Assembly: GCF_040256745.1 (NCBI RefSeq)
Contig: NZ_CP138335.1
Span: forward strand, 496,001 to 560,000
Origin: Scrofimicrobium sp. R131
Lineage (GTDB): Bacteria > Actinomycetota > Actinomycetes > Actinomycetales > Actinomycetaceae
Reading direction: 5' to 3'
Length of the DNA: 64,000 nt
The notes beneath the pieces are model-generated. The model had not been told where the DNA came from and made no database searches. It saw only the letters and a list, made by a program, of their open reading frames with translations. Below, piece after piece: positions 24,229-32,441 of this stretch (positions are counted from its first letter, which is position 1; each line of letters opens with the position of its first letter). The translations under genes and the position numbers were made by a program.

Positions 24229-27204
24229 GTGAAGATTTGGCGAAACCTGGTGAGCCTGAGCCTGAGTGGGGGACTGGTTGTCTCCCTCCTGGTAGCCGCT
24301 CCGGTCGTGGCCGCGGCCCCGGCCACTGTTCCGACGGCAGAAGCCGCGCCCATTTCCGAGAACATCACCGCCAGTGAAGTGGAGATGACCCCGGTGGTAG
24401 CCGACAAGGAATACAGCGAAGCTCCACAGCTGCCCGAAGCTGAGGGCGACGCCCAGCAGCAGGAGTTGCTCTCCACCACTGCCGCCGAGCCCGAGCTGGA
24501 CCACAGTGCCAAGGTTGCCCGCGTTGACCTGAACTCGGATATCGCTATCGTGGGCGTGACCTGGGATATCAACCAGATTGCTCCGGCGCGAGTGGACCTG
24601 CGCCGCCTCGAGTACGGCACCTGGACTGAGTGGCAGACTCTCGGTTTGGAGCAGACTCCCGACTTTGTTGACGAGGCGGAGCTGACTCGGGCCGGTACCG
24701 ACCCGATTACTCTGACCAACGTCACCTCGGTCGAGGTGGTGGCTTTTGGAGCCGACGGGCAGGCGCTCGATGGGATCACGGTCAACGTGATTGATCCCCG
24801 GGGGGCCGACCCGGTCGAGAACGTGCTGACTCAGGAAGCCGCAGAGGTGCCCACAGATGAGCAGGAAGCTGCCCAATCGGGACCGGAAGAGCTTCCGGCG
24901 CCGGAAGACGAGCTGCCCCCGGCAGAGGAAAATGAGCAGTCGGAGGATCAGCTCCTCGACACCGAGGGAGCGGCGGAAGTTGACCCCGCCTCCTACCGGT
25001 CCGTAGTGCCGACCGCACTGTCCGCCAACGGCAACACCTATGACACGGGGACCAACGGATTGGTGATCACCACCCGGAAAGGCTGGGGCGCAAACGAGGC
25101 TTACCGCCAAGGGTGGGAAGACATCAATGTCATCTTTAAAGGTGCGGTCATCCACCACACGGCCGGCTCAAACAACTACACCAAAGAGCAGGTGCCCGGT
25201 CAGATTCAAGGAATCTACTACTACCACGCGGTGACGCTTGACTGGGGTGACATCGGCTACCAGCTGCTGGTGGACAAATATGGCGGCGTCTGGGAGGGGC
25301 GCTACGGGACCTTGTCGCGCAGCCCACGGGGGGCACAGGCGTACGGTGCTAACTCGGAAACCTTTGGTATCTCCGTGCTGGGGGATTACAGCAGTGCCGC
25401 TCCGCCGCAGGTCGCTCAGGATTCGGTCGCAAAGACCATTGCCTGGATGTTCAACCGGTTCAACATTACTAACCCGACCGGGACCATCTATGTGCCTGGG
25501 AGCAATCTGGCGGGTCGGACCATCGGTACCATTTCCGGTCACCGCGATGTCGGCGGGACCGAGTGCCCGGGGGCCGCGTTCTATGCGCGCATTCCCTCGA
25601 TCAGGACCGCGGTAGTCAACTTCATGAAGAACCCGGGGGATCCTGGTGGGTCCGGTGGTTCGGGCGGCTCGGGTGGCTCCGGAGGCGGGTCAACCACTGC
25701 TTGGGATTACGGTCAGATTATCTCGGACAAGACGTTCTATAACTCCACATCGATGACTGAAGCTCAGATCGACAAGTTCATCAAAGATAAGGGAGCCAGT
25801 TGCACCAACGGGTCGGGAACCACCTGTCTGAAGAACAAGACGTTCCCCACGCAGAAACTCACCACCCAGCGGGGTGGGTGCCAGCCGCTGAACCTCACCG
25901 GCAATCAGACGCCAGCCAAGATTATCGCTGAGACGGCCAAGGCTTGCGGGATCAACCCTCAGGTAATTCTGGCCAACATGCAGAAGGAATCCTCCGGCAT
26001 CATGCAGCCGCTCAGCGATGCTTCCTGGGCCAAGGTGATGGGCTCTGGGTGCCCGACCGGACAGGACTGCAGTGCAGCCCAAGCGGGCTTCGCCAAGCAG
26101 ATCTACTTTGGGGCCGACAAGCTGGTCTCGTATCCGCTGAGCCCCAACTCCTGGCCTTACGTGAAGGCAGTGAGGGACAAGTCGCCCGTCAAGATTCCTT
26201 ACAACGTCAGCCCTTCCTGCGGTACCCGTGAGTTCACGATCAAGAACGATGCGACGGCCGCCCTCTACACGTACACGCCGTACGTCCCCAATGCGGCTGC
26301 TGTTGGAAGCTACCCCAGTGCGGGAGACTCCTGCTCTCACACCGGATGGCGGAACTTCCATCACTACATGGTCGAATGGTTCCCGGAGTCGATGACCGAC
26401 GGATCCACCACGCCAACTCCGACGCCGACACCGACACCAACTCCGACTCCAACCCCGAACCCGTCCAATCCGAGCTGGGGTCAGGAAGTTCGGTTTGGCG
26501 TTGGCTGGGATGGTCGAGTGATCTACCCGGGTGACTGGAACGGAGATGGGCACGCTGACCTCATGATGATGTATGGCAATGAGGACCTGATGCTCTACCC
26601 CGGGCGCGGGAACAATACCTTTGCCGCGCGGGTGAAGATCGGTCACGGTTGGGGCGGATTCGACCGTGTCCTCGGTGGAGTCGATTGGGACGGTGACGGA
26701 AATGTCGACCTGATCGGCCGGCAGAAGTCCACGGGCAACCTACTTCTTTACCCGGGGAATGGCAAGGGCTCCTTCGCCGCTCCGCGACAGATTGGACACG
26801 GGTGGAACGGAATGACGGACCTGACTGTGGCCAACTCCTTACGGGGTCCCGTAATCTACGCAATGGACAAGAACAAGCTGTATGCGTATCCGGGCAACGG
26901 CAAGGGAGGCTTCCTGCCCACGATCAGCCAGGGTTCGAACTGGGGTGGCATTAACAAGCTGGTTTCCGTTGGCGACTGGAGTGGGGACGGTAATCCGGAT
27001 CTGATTGCCCGGACCACCGGCGGGGTGATGTTGATCTACCGCGGCAACAGTGACTACACGGTTCAAAACGGCGTGAAGATTGCTGAAGGATGGCAATCAA
27101 TGAAAGAGTTTGGAGTCTCCAATACTGACAAGAGCTTCCAGCCTCTCTGGGTGATTAAGAGCGACAACTCGCTGTGGGATTACCGTTTCCTCGGCGTGAA
27201 GTAA
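24229..27204 (+). CDS. Secreted N-acetylmuramoyl-L-alanine amidase with PGRP domain, lysozyme-like region and FG-GAP repeats
   Basis: A 991-residue exported protein (GTG start) with a Sec signal peptide over about residues 1-32. An acidic variable region (40-270) is followed by an Amidase_2/PGRP domain (about 280-465). Zinc ligands are probably H309 or H310 (VIHHTAG), H438 and C446 (GHRDVGGTECPG). A Gly-Ser linker (471-487) leads to a ~230-residue cysteine-containing domain with the lytic-transglycosylase-like phrase PQVILANMQKESSG. Then come a Thr-Pro repeat linker (about 728-745) and FG-GAP/VCBS-like repeats (DWNGDGHADLM, DWDGDGNVDLI, DWSGDGNPDLI) to the end. It probably cleaves peptidoglycan stem peptides. 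It is monocistronic with its own terminator. Confidence 0.88.
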   Translation: MKIWRNLVSLSLSGGLVVSLLVAAPVVAAAPATVPTAEAAPISENITASEVEMTPVVADKEYSEAPQLPEAEGDAQQQELLSTTAAEPELDHSAKVARVDLNSDIAIVGVTWDINQIAPARVDLRRLEYGTWTEWQTLGLEQTPDFVDEAELTRAGTDPITLTNVTSVEVVAFGADGQALDGITVNVIDPRGADPVENVLTQEAAEVPTDEQEAAQSGPEELPAPEDELPPAEENEQSEDQLLDTEGAAEVDPASYRSVVPTALSANGNTYDTGTNGLVITTRKGWGANEAYRQGWEDINVIFKGAVIHHTAGSNNYTKEQVPGQIQGIYYYHAVTLDWGDIGYQLLVDKYGGVWEGRYGTLSRSPRGAQAYGANSETFGISVLGDYSSAAPPQVAQDSVAKTIAWMFNRFNITNPTGTIYVPGSNLAGRTIGTISGHRDVGGTECPGAAFYARIPSIRTAVVNFMKNPGDPGGSGGSGGSGGSGGGSTTAWDYGQIISDKTFYNSTSMTEAQIDKFIKDKGASCTNGSGTTCLKNKTFPTQKLTTQRGGCQPLNLTGNQTPAKIIAETAKACGINPQVILANMQKESSGIMQPLSDASWAKVMGSGCPTGQDCSAAQAGFAKQIYFGADKLVSYPLSPNSWPYVKAVRDKSPVKIPYNVSPSCGTREFTIKNDATAALYTYTPYVPNAAAVGSYPSAGDSCSHTGWRNFHHYMVEWFPESMTDGSTTPTPTPTPTPTPTPTPNPSNPSWGQEVRFGVGWDGRVIYPGDWNGDGHADLMMMYGNEDLMLYPGRGNNTFAARVKIGHGWGGFDRVLGGVDWDGDGNVDLIGRQKSTGNLLLYPGNGKGSFAAPRQIGHGWNGMTDLTVANSLRGPVIYAMDKNKLYAYPGNGKGGFLPTISQGSNWGGINKLVSVGDWSGDGNPDLIARTTGGVMLIYRGNSDYTVQNGVKIAEGWQSMKEFGVSNTDKSFQPLWVIKSDNSLWDYRFLGVK

Positions 27205-27217
27205 CCGAATGACAGCA

Positions 27218-27254
27218 AGTGGGCCCCGAAACAGTCTCTGTTTCGGGGCCCACT
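27218..27254 (+). terminator. Strong terminator after the amidase gene
   Basis: Perfect 17-base-pair GC-rich stem with the 3-base loop TCT, 13 bases after the stop codon. No T run follows. Confidence 0.8.
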
Positions 27255-27291
27255 GCTACGGGCTAGAATGCCACTGTGCGAAAGGAGTCCC

Positions 27292-28242
27292 ATGGACGTG
27301 CGTGACGCCCATATTCTGCATCTCAACGACGTGGCTCAAACCGGTCGGAACCTGGTCGGGTATGCGCGCTCGCAGGGACGCCACTGGGGTCTGAGGACCC
27401 TCCCGGCCGGCTCGGGACCGCTGATGGAGGTTGCTGGGCGCAGGTTGATCGACCTTGGGCACTGGCTCCGCGAACCAGATCAGGCGGACCTACTGCATGT
27501 GCACTACGCTCCCAATGCCTACTATGCCTGGGTGAAGCATCGCCCACACGTGGTTCATGTGCACGGGACGGACTTACGCCAGGACCTGTATCGGCGGGGG
27601 ATAGGTACTCTCACCCGGCGAGCGTTGGAACGAGCCGTCCTGGTGGTAGCAGCCACCCCGGATCTATTGGAACAGCTCCAACAGCTTCGCCCGGATGCCA
27701 TTCACGTGCCTAACCCGGTGCCCTACCGGGCGCTCTCCCAGCCAATTGCTCCCCGCGACCCCCAGGGACCGATCGTGTTCAACGCTCGGTGGGACGACAG
27801 CAAGGGGGCGCCGGAGTTGCTGGAGGCGGCCGCTCATCTGGTGCAGCAGGGATATCGAGTGATCGGTCTCGATTGGGGCCAGTGGGGCAGTGAGGCTCGG
27901 AATGTTGGAGTGGAACTGCGACCGCTCGGGACGCCGGCTCAGTTCCGGAGCTTGCTCGAGTCGGCCTCGGTCGTGGTCGGTCAGGTGGGGATTGACGCGT
28001 TGACGATCTCAGACCTGGAGACCCTGGTGGTGGGTCGACCGCTGGTGACTCGTGCCCAGGCTGAAGGCGCGCCGGTTGCCGCCCCAACCCCCAACATTTT
28101 GACGGCCGTGATGAACCTGATTATGCATCCGCAGGAGGCGACCCAACTCGGCCTGACCGGCCGACAGTGGGTGGAGACTGAACGCGGTCCTGCCCGGTCT
28201 TTGGAGCGCTGGGAAGACCTGTACCAGCGGATCCTCAACTAG
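27292..28242 (+). CDS. Glycosyltransferase, GT4/GT-B-like
   Basis: A 316-residue protein; the ATG at 27292 follows GAAAGGAG. It is shorter than a usual GT-B enzyme but shows the layout: an N-terminal acceptor-side half (DLLHVHYAPNAYYAWVKHRPHVVHVHGTDLR) and a C-terminal half beginning at GPIVFNARWDDSKGAPELLEAA, with a degenerate sugar-nucleotide region (ISDLETLVVGRPLVT). The usual EX7E motif is not clear. The cytoplasmic role is in glycan assembly. Palindrome copy 10 begins directly after its stop codon, and the ABC flippase gene follows. Confidence 0.75.
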   Translation: MDVRDAHILHLNDVAQTGRNLVGYARSQGRHWGLRTLPAGSGPLMEVAGRRLIDLGHWLREPDQADLLHVHYAPNAYYAWVKHRPHVVHVHGTDLRQDLYRRGIGTLTRRALERAVLVVAATPDLLEQLQQLRPDAIHVPNPVPYRALSQPIAPRDPQGPIVFNARWDDSKGAPELLEAAAHLVQQGYRVIGLDWGQWGSEARNVGVELRPLGTPAQFRSLLESASVVVGQVGIDALTISDLETLVVGRPLVTRAQAEGAPVAAPTPNILTAVMNLIMHPQEATQLGLTGRQWVETERGPARSLERWEDLYQRILN

Positions 28243-28282
28243 TCTCGCCGACTGGTCGGACTAGTGCGCCCAGTCGGCGAGA
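28243..28282. repeat. Dispersed palindrome, copy 10
   Basis: Arms TCTCGCCGACTGG / CCAGTCGGCGAGA (13 perfect pairs). It starts at the base after the TAG stop of the glycosyltransferase. The loop contains CTAG. It shares outer arm bases with copy 6. Confidence 0.88.
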
Positions 28283-28346
28283 GCCCTGGGCTAGTTGTGT
28301 AAGCTGGGGTGGTGATCGGCAGCAACAGACAGAACCGGAGCACCAG

Positions 28347-30137
28347 ATGAGAAATGCTTGGCGTCAAACTCAGGAGCTAATGCCCTATTTGCCGCCCACG
28401 GCCCGGCGCTACATTCGGGTCTACATCATCCTGTCCTGTCTGCTCACTCTGCTGGACGTGGCTGCGCTAATGCTCTTGGCCCTGTCCCTGTCAGCCATGA
28501 TGCAGGGGGTCCCGGTCGAACTGCCGGTGATCGGGTCCGTTCCACCCGACAAGTACATCTGGCTGCTGCTAGTCGTCTCGCTTTTGGTGATCCTCAAGTC
28601 GATCCTGTCGCTGCTTCAACAATGGGCAGCCACCCGCAGATTTGCCGAGTTTGAGCTGTCCCTCGGGGTGAAGCTGTTCGATGCTTACATCGGGGCGCCC
28701 TGGGTGGAGCGGCTAAGTCGAACTACCTCGCAGTTGGTGCGAATGGCGGATGTGGGCGTGGCCGCGGTCGTCTCCGGCCTGTTGCTTCCGCTGATTCAGC
28801 TGCCCGCTACGCTGGCCTCGTCAGTGCTCATTTTGGGAACTCTCCTCTTTGTGCAACCGATGACTGCTGTCATCTCGATCGTCTATTTGGGGGGAATGGC
28901 CTTCCTGATGTCGGTCGTCCTGACTAAGCGGGCGGTGGAAGCGGGCCGGGTAAATCGAGATTACAGCTTCCGGGTAGCCTCGCTGATGACCGACATGGTT
29001 GGGGCACTCAAAGAGATCACCCTGCGGAACAAGTTTGACGAGGTGGCGGGGGCGGTCAAGGCCAATCGGACTCACGCGGCCCGCGCCCGCGCCAATATCC
29101 AGTTCCTCGCAAGCGTTCCCAAGTTCATTATGGACACCGCGCTCATCGGCGGGTTCCTGCTGGTTGGGGTGATTTCCTACCTGGTGGAGGGAAGCCTGGA
29201 TGAGGCGATCAGTGCGATCGTTCTGTTTGCCGTCGCTGGGATGCGGCTCGTTCCCGCGTTGACCACATTGCAGGGGACTGCCAATACCATCAACGCCAAC
29301 CGGGCCCAGGTCGATGCGGTGCTGTTCGACATGCAGGAGGCGGAAGAGTACCGCGCTGCGGTTGAACACGTAGGGAAGGTGCCGTTGGCGCACGAGCCGC
29401 GGGAACTGGTCCTGAGCGGAGTCACCTTCCAGTACCCGACCGGGGAGCGACCCGCAGTTGCGGACGTTTCGCTGGCGATCAAGATGGGAACTTCAGTCGG
29501 GTTTGTCGGCTCGTCAGGCTCGGGTAAGTCCACCCTGGTGGACATCATCCTGGGTCTGCTGACCCCACAGGCAGGGCAGGTCCTGGTCGACGGCCAGGAA
29601 CTGACCGAGGTGTTGGCTGACTGGCGCTCGCGGGTGGGCTACGTCCCGCAGGAAGTGTCCCTCTTTGACGGCACCATTTCGCAAAACGTTGCCCTCAGTT
29701 GGAGCGGTGACATCGATCAGGATCGGGTAATTGACTGCCTGAAGCGAGCTCAACTCTGGGAGGCTGTCCAGGCTCGGCCCGGCGGACTCAACGCTAAGGT
29801 GGGCGAGCGAGGGATGGCTTTCAGCGGTGGCCAGCGTCAGCGGCTCGGGATTGCCCGGGCGCTGTACTCGAACCCGTACATTCTGATTTTGGACGAGGCG
29901 ACCTCGGCGCTGGATACCAAGACTGAGGCGGAAGTCGCGCAGGCAATCGCCAACCTGCGCGGAGACGTCACGCTCATCTCGATCGCGCACCGGCTCTCCA
30001 CCGTGAAGGACGCGGACGAACTCTTCTTCATGGAGGGCGGTCAGGTGCTGGCCCACGGCACCTTCCACGAGGTAGTCAATCAGGTGCCGATGTTCCGCGA
30101 GCAGGCCCAACTTGCTGGGCTGGTCAACGAGGAGTAG
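28347..30137 (+). CDS. ABC transporter, fused membrane and ATPase domains (PglK-like lipid-oligosaccharide flippase candidate)
   Basis: A 596-residue half-transporter: six TM helices over about residues 25-320, then an ATPase domain with Walker A GSSGSGKST, Q-loop YVPQEVSLFDG, signature FSGGQRQRLGIARAL, Walker B ILILDEATSALD and the H-loop IAHRLS. The overall layout and the context (glycosyltransferases on both sides) favour export of lipid-linked oligosaccharide as by PglK/WlaB over drug or peptide export, but this is inferred. It is convergent with the GT2 gene at 30162 (24-base gap). Confidence 0.83.
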   Translation: MRNAWRQTQELMPYLPPTARRYIRVYIILSCLLTLLDVAALMLLALSLSAMMQGVPVELPVIGSVPPDKYIWLLLVVSLLVILKSILSLLQQWAATRRFAEFELSLGVKLFDAYIGAPWVERLSRTTSQLVRMADVGVAAVVSGLLLPLIQLPATLASSVLILGTLLFVQPMTAVISIVYLGGMAFLMSVVLTKRAVEAGRVNRDYSFRVASLMTDMVGALKEITLRNKFDEVAGAVKANRTHAARARANIQFLASVPKFIMDTALIGGFLLVGVISYLVEGSLDEAISAIVLFAVAGMRLVPALTTLQGTANTINANRAQVDAVLFDMQEAEEYRAAVEHVGKVPLAHEPRELVLSGVTFQYPTGERPAVADVSLAIKMGTSVGFVGSSGSGKSTLVDIILGLLTPQAGQVLVDGQELTEVLADWRSRVGYVPQEVSLFDGTISQNVALSWSGDIDQDRVIDCLKRAQLWEAVQARPGGLNAKVGERGMAFSGGQRQRLGIARALYSNPYILILDEATSALDTKTEAEVAQAIANLRGDVTLISIAHRLSTVKDADELFFMEGGQVLAHGTFHEVVNQVPMFREQAQLAGLVNEE

Positions 30138-30161
30138 GCGTCAGTTCGGCCGGTCCGCCGG

Positions 30162-31256
30162 CTACCGGGTCAGGAAGGAAGCGGCCATAAACCGCAGCGG
30201 CGCCTCGCGATGGAGCAGGTAGCGCCAGTCCGCCGGAATCAAAGCGTCCACCTGTCCGAACCTGCGCCGGGCAATTGCCAGTCGATTCAGCTCCTCAACC
30301 GGGGTAGTCGGGTCTGCTAATGCGGCCAGCAGCTGCCGGTCGATTCTGGAGAGGGGCAGGTGACAACCCGGGGCCAGCTCGAGCACCAGCTTGATCGCTT
30401 GAGCCAGGTCGCGGCGGTCCTCCTCACTCCAATGTCCACTGGTGGCGCGGTAGTAGGCGGCCCCGAAGAAGTGGATCCGCAGGTACTTGGTGCCGAGCGC
30501 CCTGCGTTGGCCCACGGAGAGCCGCCGCATCCAGGAGCTGCGCCAAACCACCTCGGTATGACGCAACTCCTCCTTCAAAGGTGCCAAGCGCATAGTGACC
30601 CGGTTGCTGGCATCAGAGCCAATCACGTAGGACGGACCCGATCGCTGAACCCGAACTCGGCCCCAAGTCCAAAGCGGGATCGAAACAGTGAGGTCTTCCC
30701 CGGTGGTCAGACCTTCCGCGCAAACAATATGCCGACTGGTCAGGAAAGTGCGCCTAGTCAGCCCCAGCGGGGCACTGCGGTAATAGAGCCGGTCCGCCAC
30801 TGCGGTCCGACGGCGATGGGGAACCGGACGAACCGGCGGGGTGTGCACCGCCCCACCGCTGTCGTGGCGAAGGCGCGCAATCACGGCATCCGCGCCGGAA
30901 CTGAGCTGCAACCACCGGTCGACCGCGCCCGGCTCCAAGTAGTCGTCAGACCCAAGCAGTCCGACCCACTCGGCCCGTGACGCAGCCAAACCCAGGTTGA
31001 ATGGGCCGGCGGGGGAATGAATCCCATCGGCACACTGGAGCCACCGGACCCGGTCCCGCAGTTCTGCCGGAACAGTCTCACTCAAAGAGGCGATTGGCAG
31101 ATTGTGGGCGACAACGATCACGCCGACATTGGTGCCATTGCTGGACAAAACTGACTCGATCGCCCGCTGGAGGCGGCGGCCAGGATCGTGACAAGCTATG
31201 ATGATGTCGACCTGGTCGTTGCTCGTGGAGACTGGGCGCGACTTGGACCTGAGCAT
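30162..31256 (-). CDS. GT2 glycosyltransferase carrying a palindrome-encoded insertion
   Basis: A 364-residue GT2: VDIIIACHDPGRRLQRAIESVL, the acceptor-region FNLGLAASRAEWVGLLGSDDYLEPGAVDRWL with its D-D motif, then a ~180-residue C-terminal helical part. It is a paralogue of the N-terminal half of the fused protein at 32442-34652 (compare VIVVAHN/VIVVAHG, PAGPFNLGLAASRA/PGVPFNRGIASARA and GSDDYLEPGA/GSDDWFEEGA). The stretch LTRRTFLTSRH is encoded by palindrome copy 11. The gene follows the GT4 gene by six bases. Confidence 0.82.
   Translation of the reverse strand: MLRSKSRPVSTSNDQVDIIIACHDPGRRLQRAIESVLSSNGTNVGVIVVAHNLPIASLSETVPAELRDRVRWLQCADGIHSPAGPFNLGLAASRAEWVGLLGSDDYLEPGAVDRWLQLSSGADAVIARLRHDSGGAVHTPPVRPVPHRRRTAVADRLYYRSAPLGLTRRTFLTSRHIVCAEGLTTGEDLTVSIPLWTWGRVRVQRSGPSYVIGSDASNRVTMRLAPLKEELRHTEVVWRSSWMRRLSVGQRRALGTKYLRIHFFGAAYYRATSGHWSEEDRRDLAQAIKLVLELAPGCHLPLSRIDRQLLAALADPTTPVEELNRLAIARRRFGQVDALIPADWRYLLHREAPLRFMAASFLTR
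30732..30761. repeat. Dispersed palindrome, copy 11 (inside a GT2 gene)
   Basis: Arms CCGACTGG(TCAGG) / GCGCCTAGTCAG with one mismatch. On the minus strand it reads L-T-R-R-T-F-L-T-S-R-H, in the same frame as in maf. Confidence 0.72.
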
Positions 31257-31262
31257 CGAGAT

Positions 31263-32387
31263 CTAGACCCCAGCCAACTCGGCGATCGCTCGCTCCCAGG
31301 TGGCGACCTGAAGCTCAGCTGAAGCGGCCCGAGCCGCGGCATCACTGGCCGCCTTCCAGCGCTGAACATCCTCCGCCCGCAGGCGCCGCAACGCACCCGC
31401 CAAACTTTCGACCGAGAACGATGATGTGACCGCTCCGTTGTGGAACTGCTTGACCACCGCCGCCATTTCCTGCGAGGGGCCGATGATGATTCCCAGCCGG
31501 GCCTGAATGAAGTCAAAGAGCTTGTTGGGTAGAACCATCTTGAAGTTGAAGTTGGTTGGCTCCAGGGTGAAAAGTCCTACGTCATAGGTGTTGATCGTCG
31601 GGATGATTTCGTCGTAGGGAAGTGGGGGGAGGATGCGAATCTGAGGGGAGTCGGCGAAGCGATCGGACAGCTCGGCCACGTAGCTAGGGTCGACGGGTAC
31701 CAGGTAGAAATCCATGGTCAGGTCGGCCTGTGCGGCGAGCACTGCCTCGGCCATGGTTTCGAGCTTCCGGTCGCGGTGGGCGGCCCCGTGGTGCACCAAT
31801 CGGATTGGAGAGTGGACCTCGCTGGGTGCCAACTCGGCATAGGGAGCGGCATTCCACACCACTCCCGGGTTGATCCCGAACTTCTGGTGGTAGCGCTCTG
31901 CAATTCCCCGGTTGACCGTGGTGGTTGAGGCGCATTGGGGCAAATAGGTCCGGCAAATCCACTCGCGGAACGGGCGGATAAAAAGATTCCATTTCCAGCC
32001 CCCGTTCTTCTGCTCAGGGGCGTATTCGTGTAGGTCCGCGTGGACTCCGCGTGTCGGCTGCAAAGACAGAGCCAGGGGAACCGTTTCAAAGTCGTTGGCT
32101 AGGATCACGTCGAACTCGCGGTCAGCCAACAAATCTTGCGCGCCGCGCACCGCGGGGTTTAGCCAGTAGGCTTTGCGGAACTGGTAGGTGACTAGTTCCG
32201 CGCGGCCGTAGGCCCAGGAAATCCACGTGTCGTCCAGCTGGACGTGGTCTGCGACGCCTTCGATGGCGGGGCCGTAACCGCAGGTGGTTACCTCGTAGTT
32301 GGGGGCAAAGGCGCGAATCTGCTTTAGCACCCGAGCATCGTGGGATAGGTCGGAAAAGGCCAAAATTAGCAGGCGCGCTCTTTTCAT
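31263..32387 (-). CDS. GT4 glycosyltransferase, paralogue of the C-terminal half of the neighbouring fusion
   Basis: A 374-residue GT-B protein. The N-terminal half has LLILAFSDLSHDARVLKQIRAFAPNYEVTTCGYGP. The C-terminal half has PIRLVHHGAAHRDRKLETM, DFYLVPVDPSYV and LPNKLFDFIQARLGIIIGPSQEM, the last two matching the fused protein at 32442 nearly residue by residue. The cytoplasmic enzyme uses an unknown donor. The start is at 32387; GGGAAC precedes the ATG. Confidence 0.85.
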   Translation of the reverse strand: MKRARLLILAFSDLSHDARVLKQIRAFAPNYEVTTCGYGPAIEGVADHVQLDDTWISWAYGRAELVTYQFRKAYWLNPAVRGAQDLLADREFDVILANDFETVPLALSLQPTRGVHADLHEYAPEQKNGGWKWNLFIRPFREWICRTYLPQCASTTTVNRGIAERYHQKFGINPGVVWNAAPYAELAPSEVHSPIRLVHHGAAHRDRKLETMAEAVLAAQADLTMDFYLVPVDPSYVAELSDRFADSPQIRILPPLPYDEIIPTINTYDVGLFTLEPTNFNFKMVLPNKLFDFIQARLGIIIGPSQEMAAVVKQFHNGAVTSSFSVESLAGALRRLRAEDVQRWKAASDAAARAASAELQVATWERAIAELAGV

Positions 32388-32441
32388 GTTCCCAATTATG
32401 GCATAGCGAGCGAAACCGCTCCGGCTCCCGACCCGCTGGTA

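Noticed and set aside
26410-26465. Thr-Pro coding repeat in the amidase gene as a phase-variable tract
   Set aside because: The repeated ACNCC(N) units vary at third positions and are in frame with hexanucleotide steps, which fits an ordinary linker; slippage of whole codons would only change its length.
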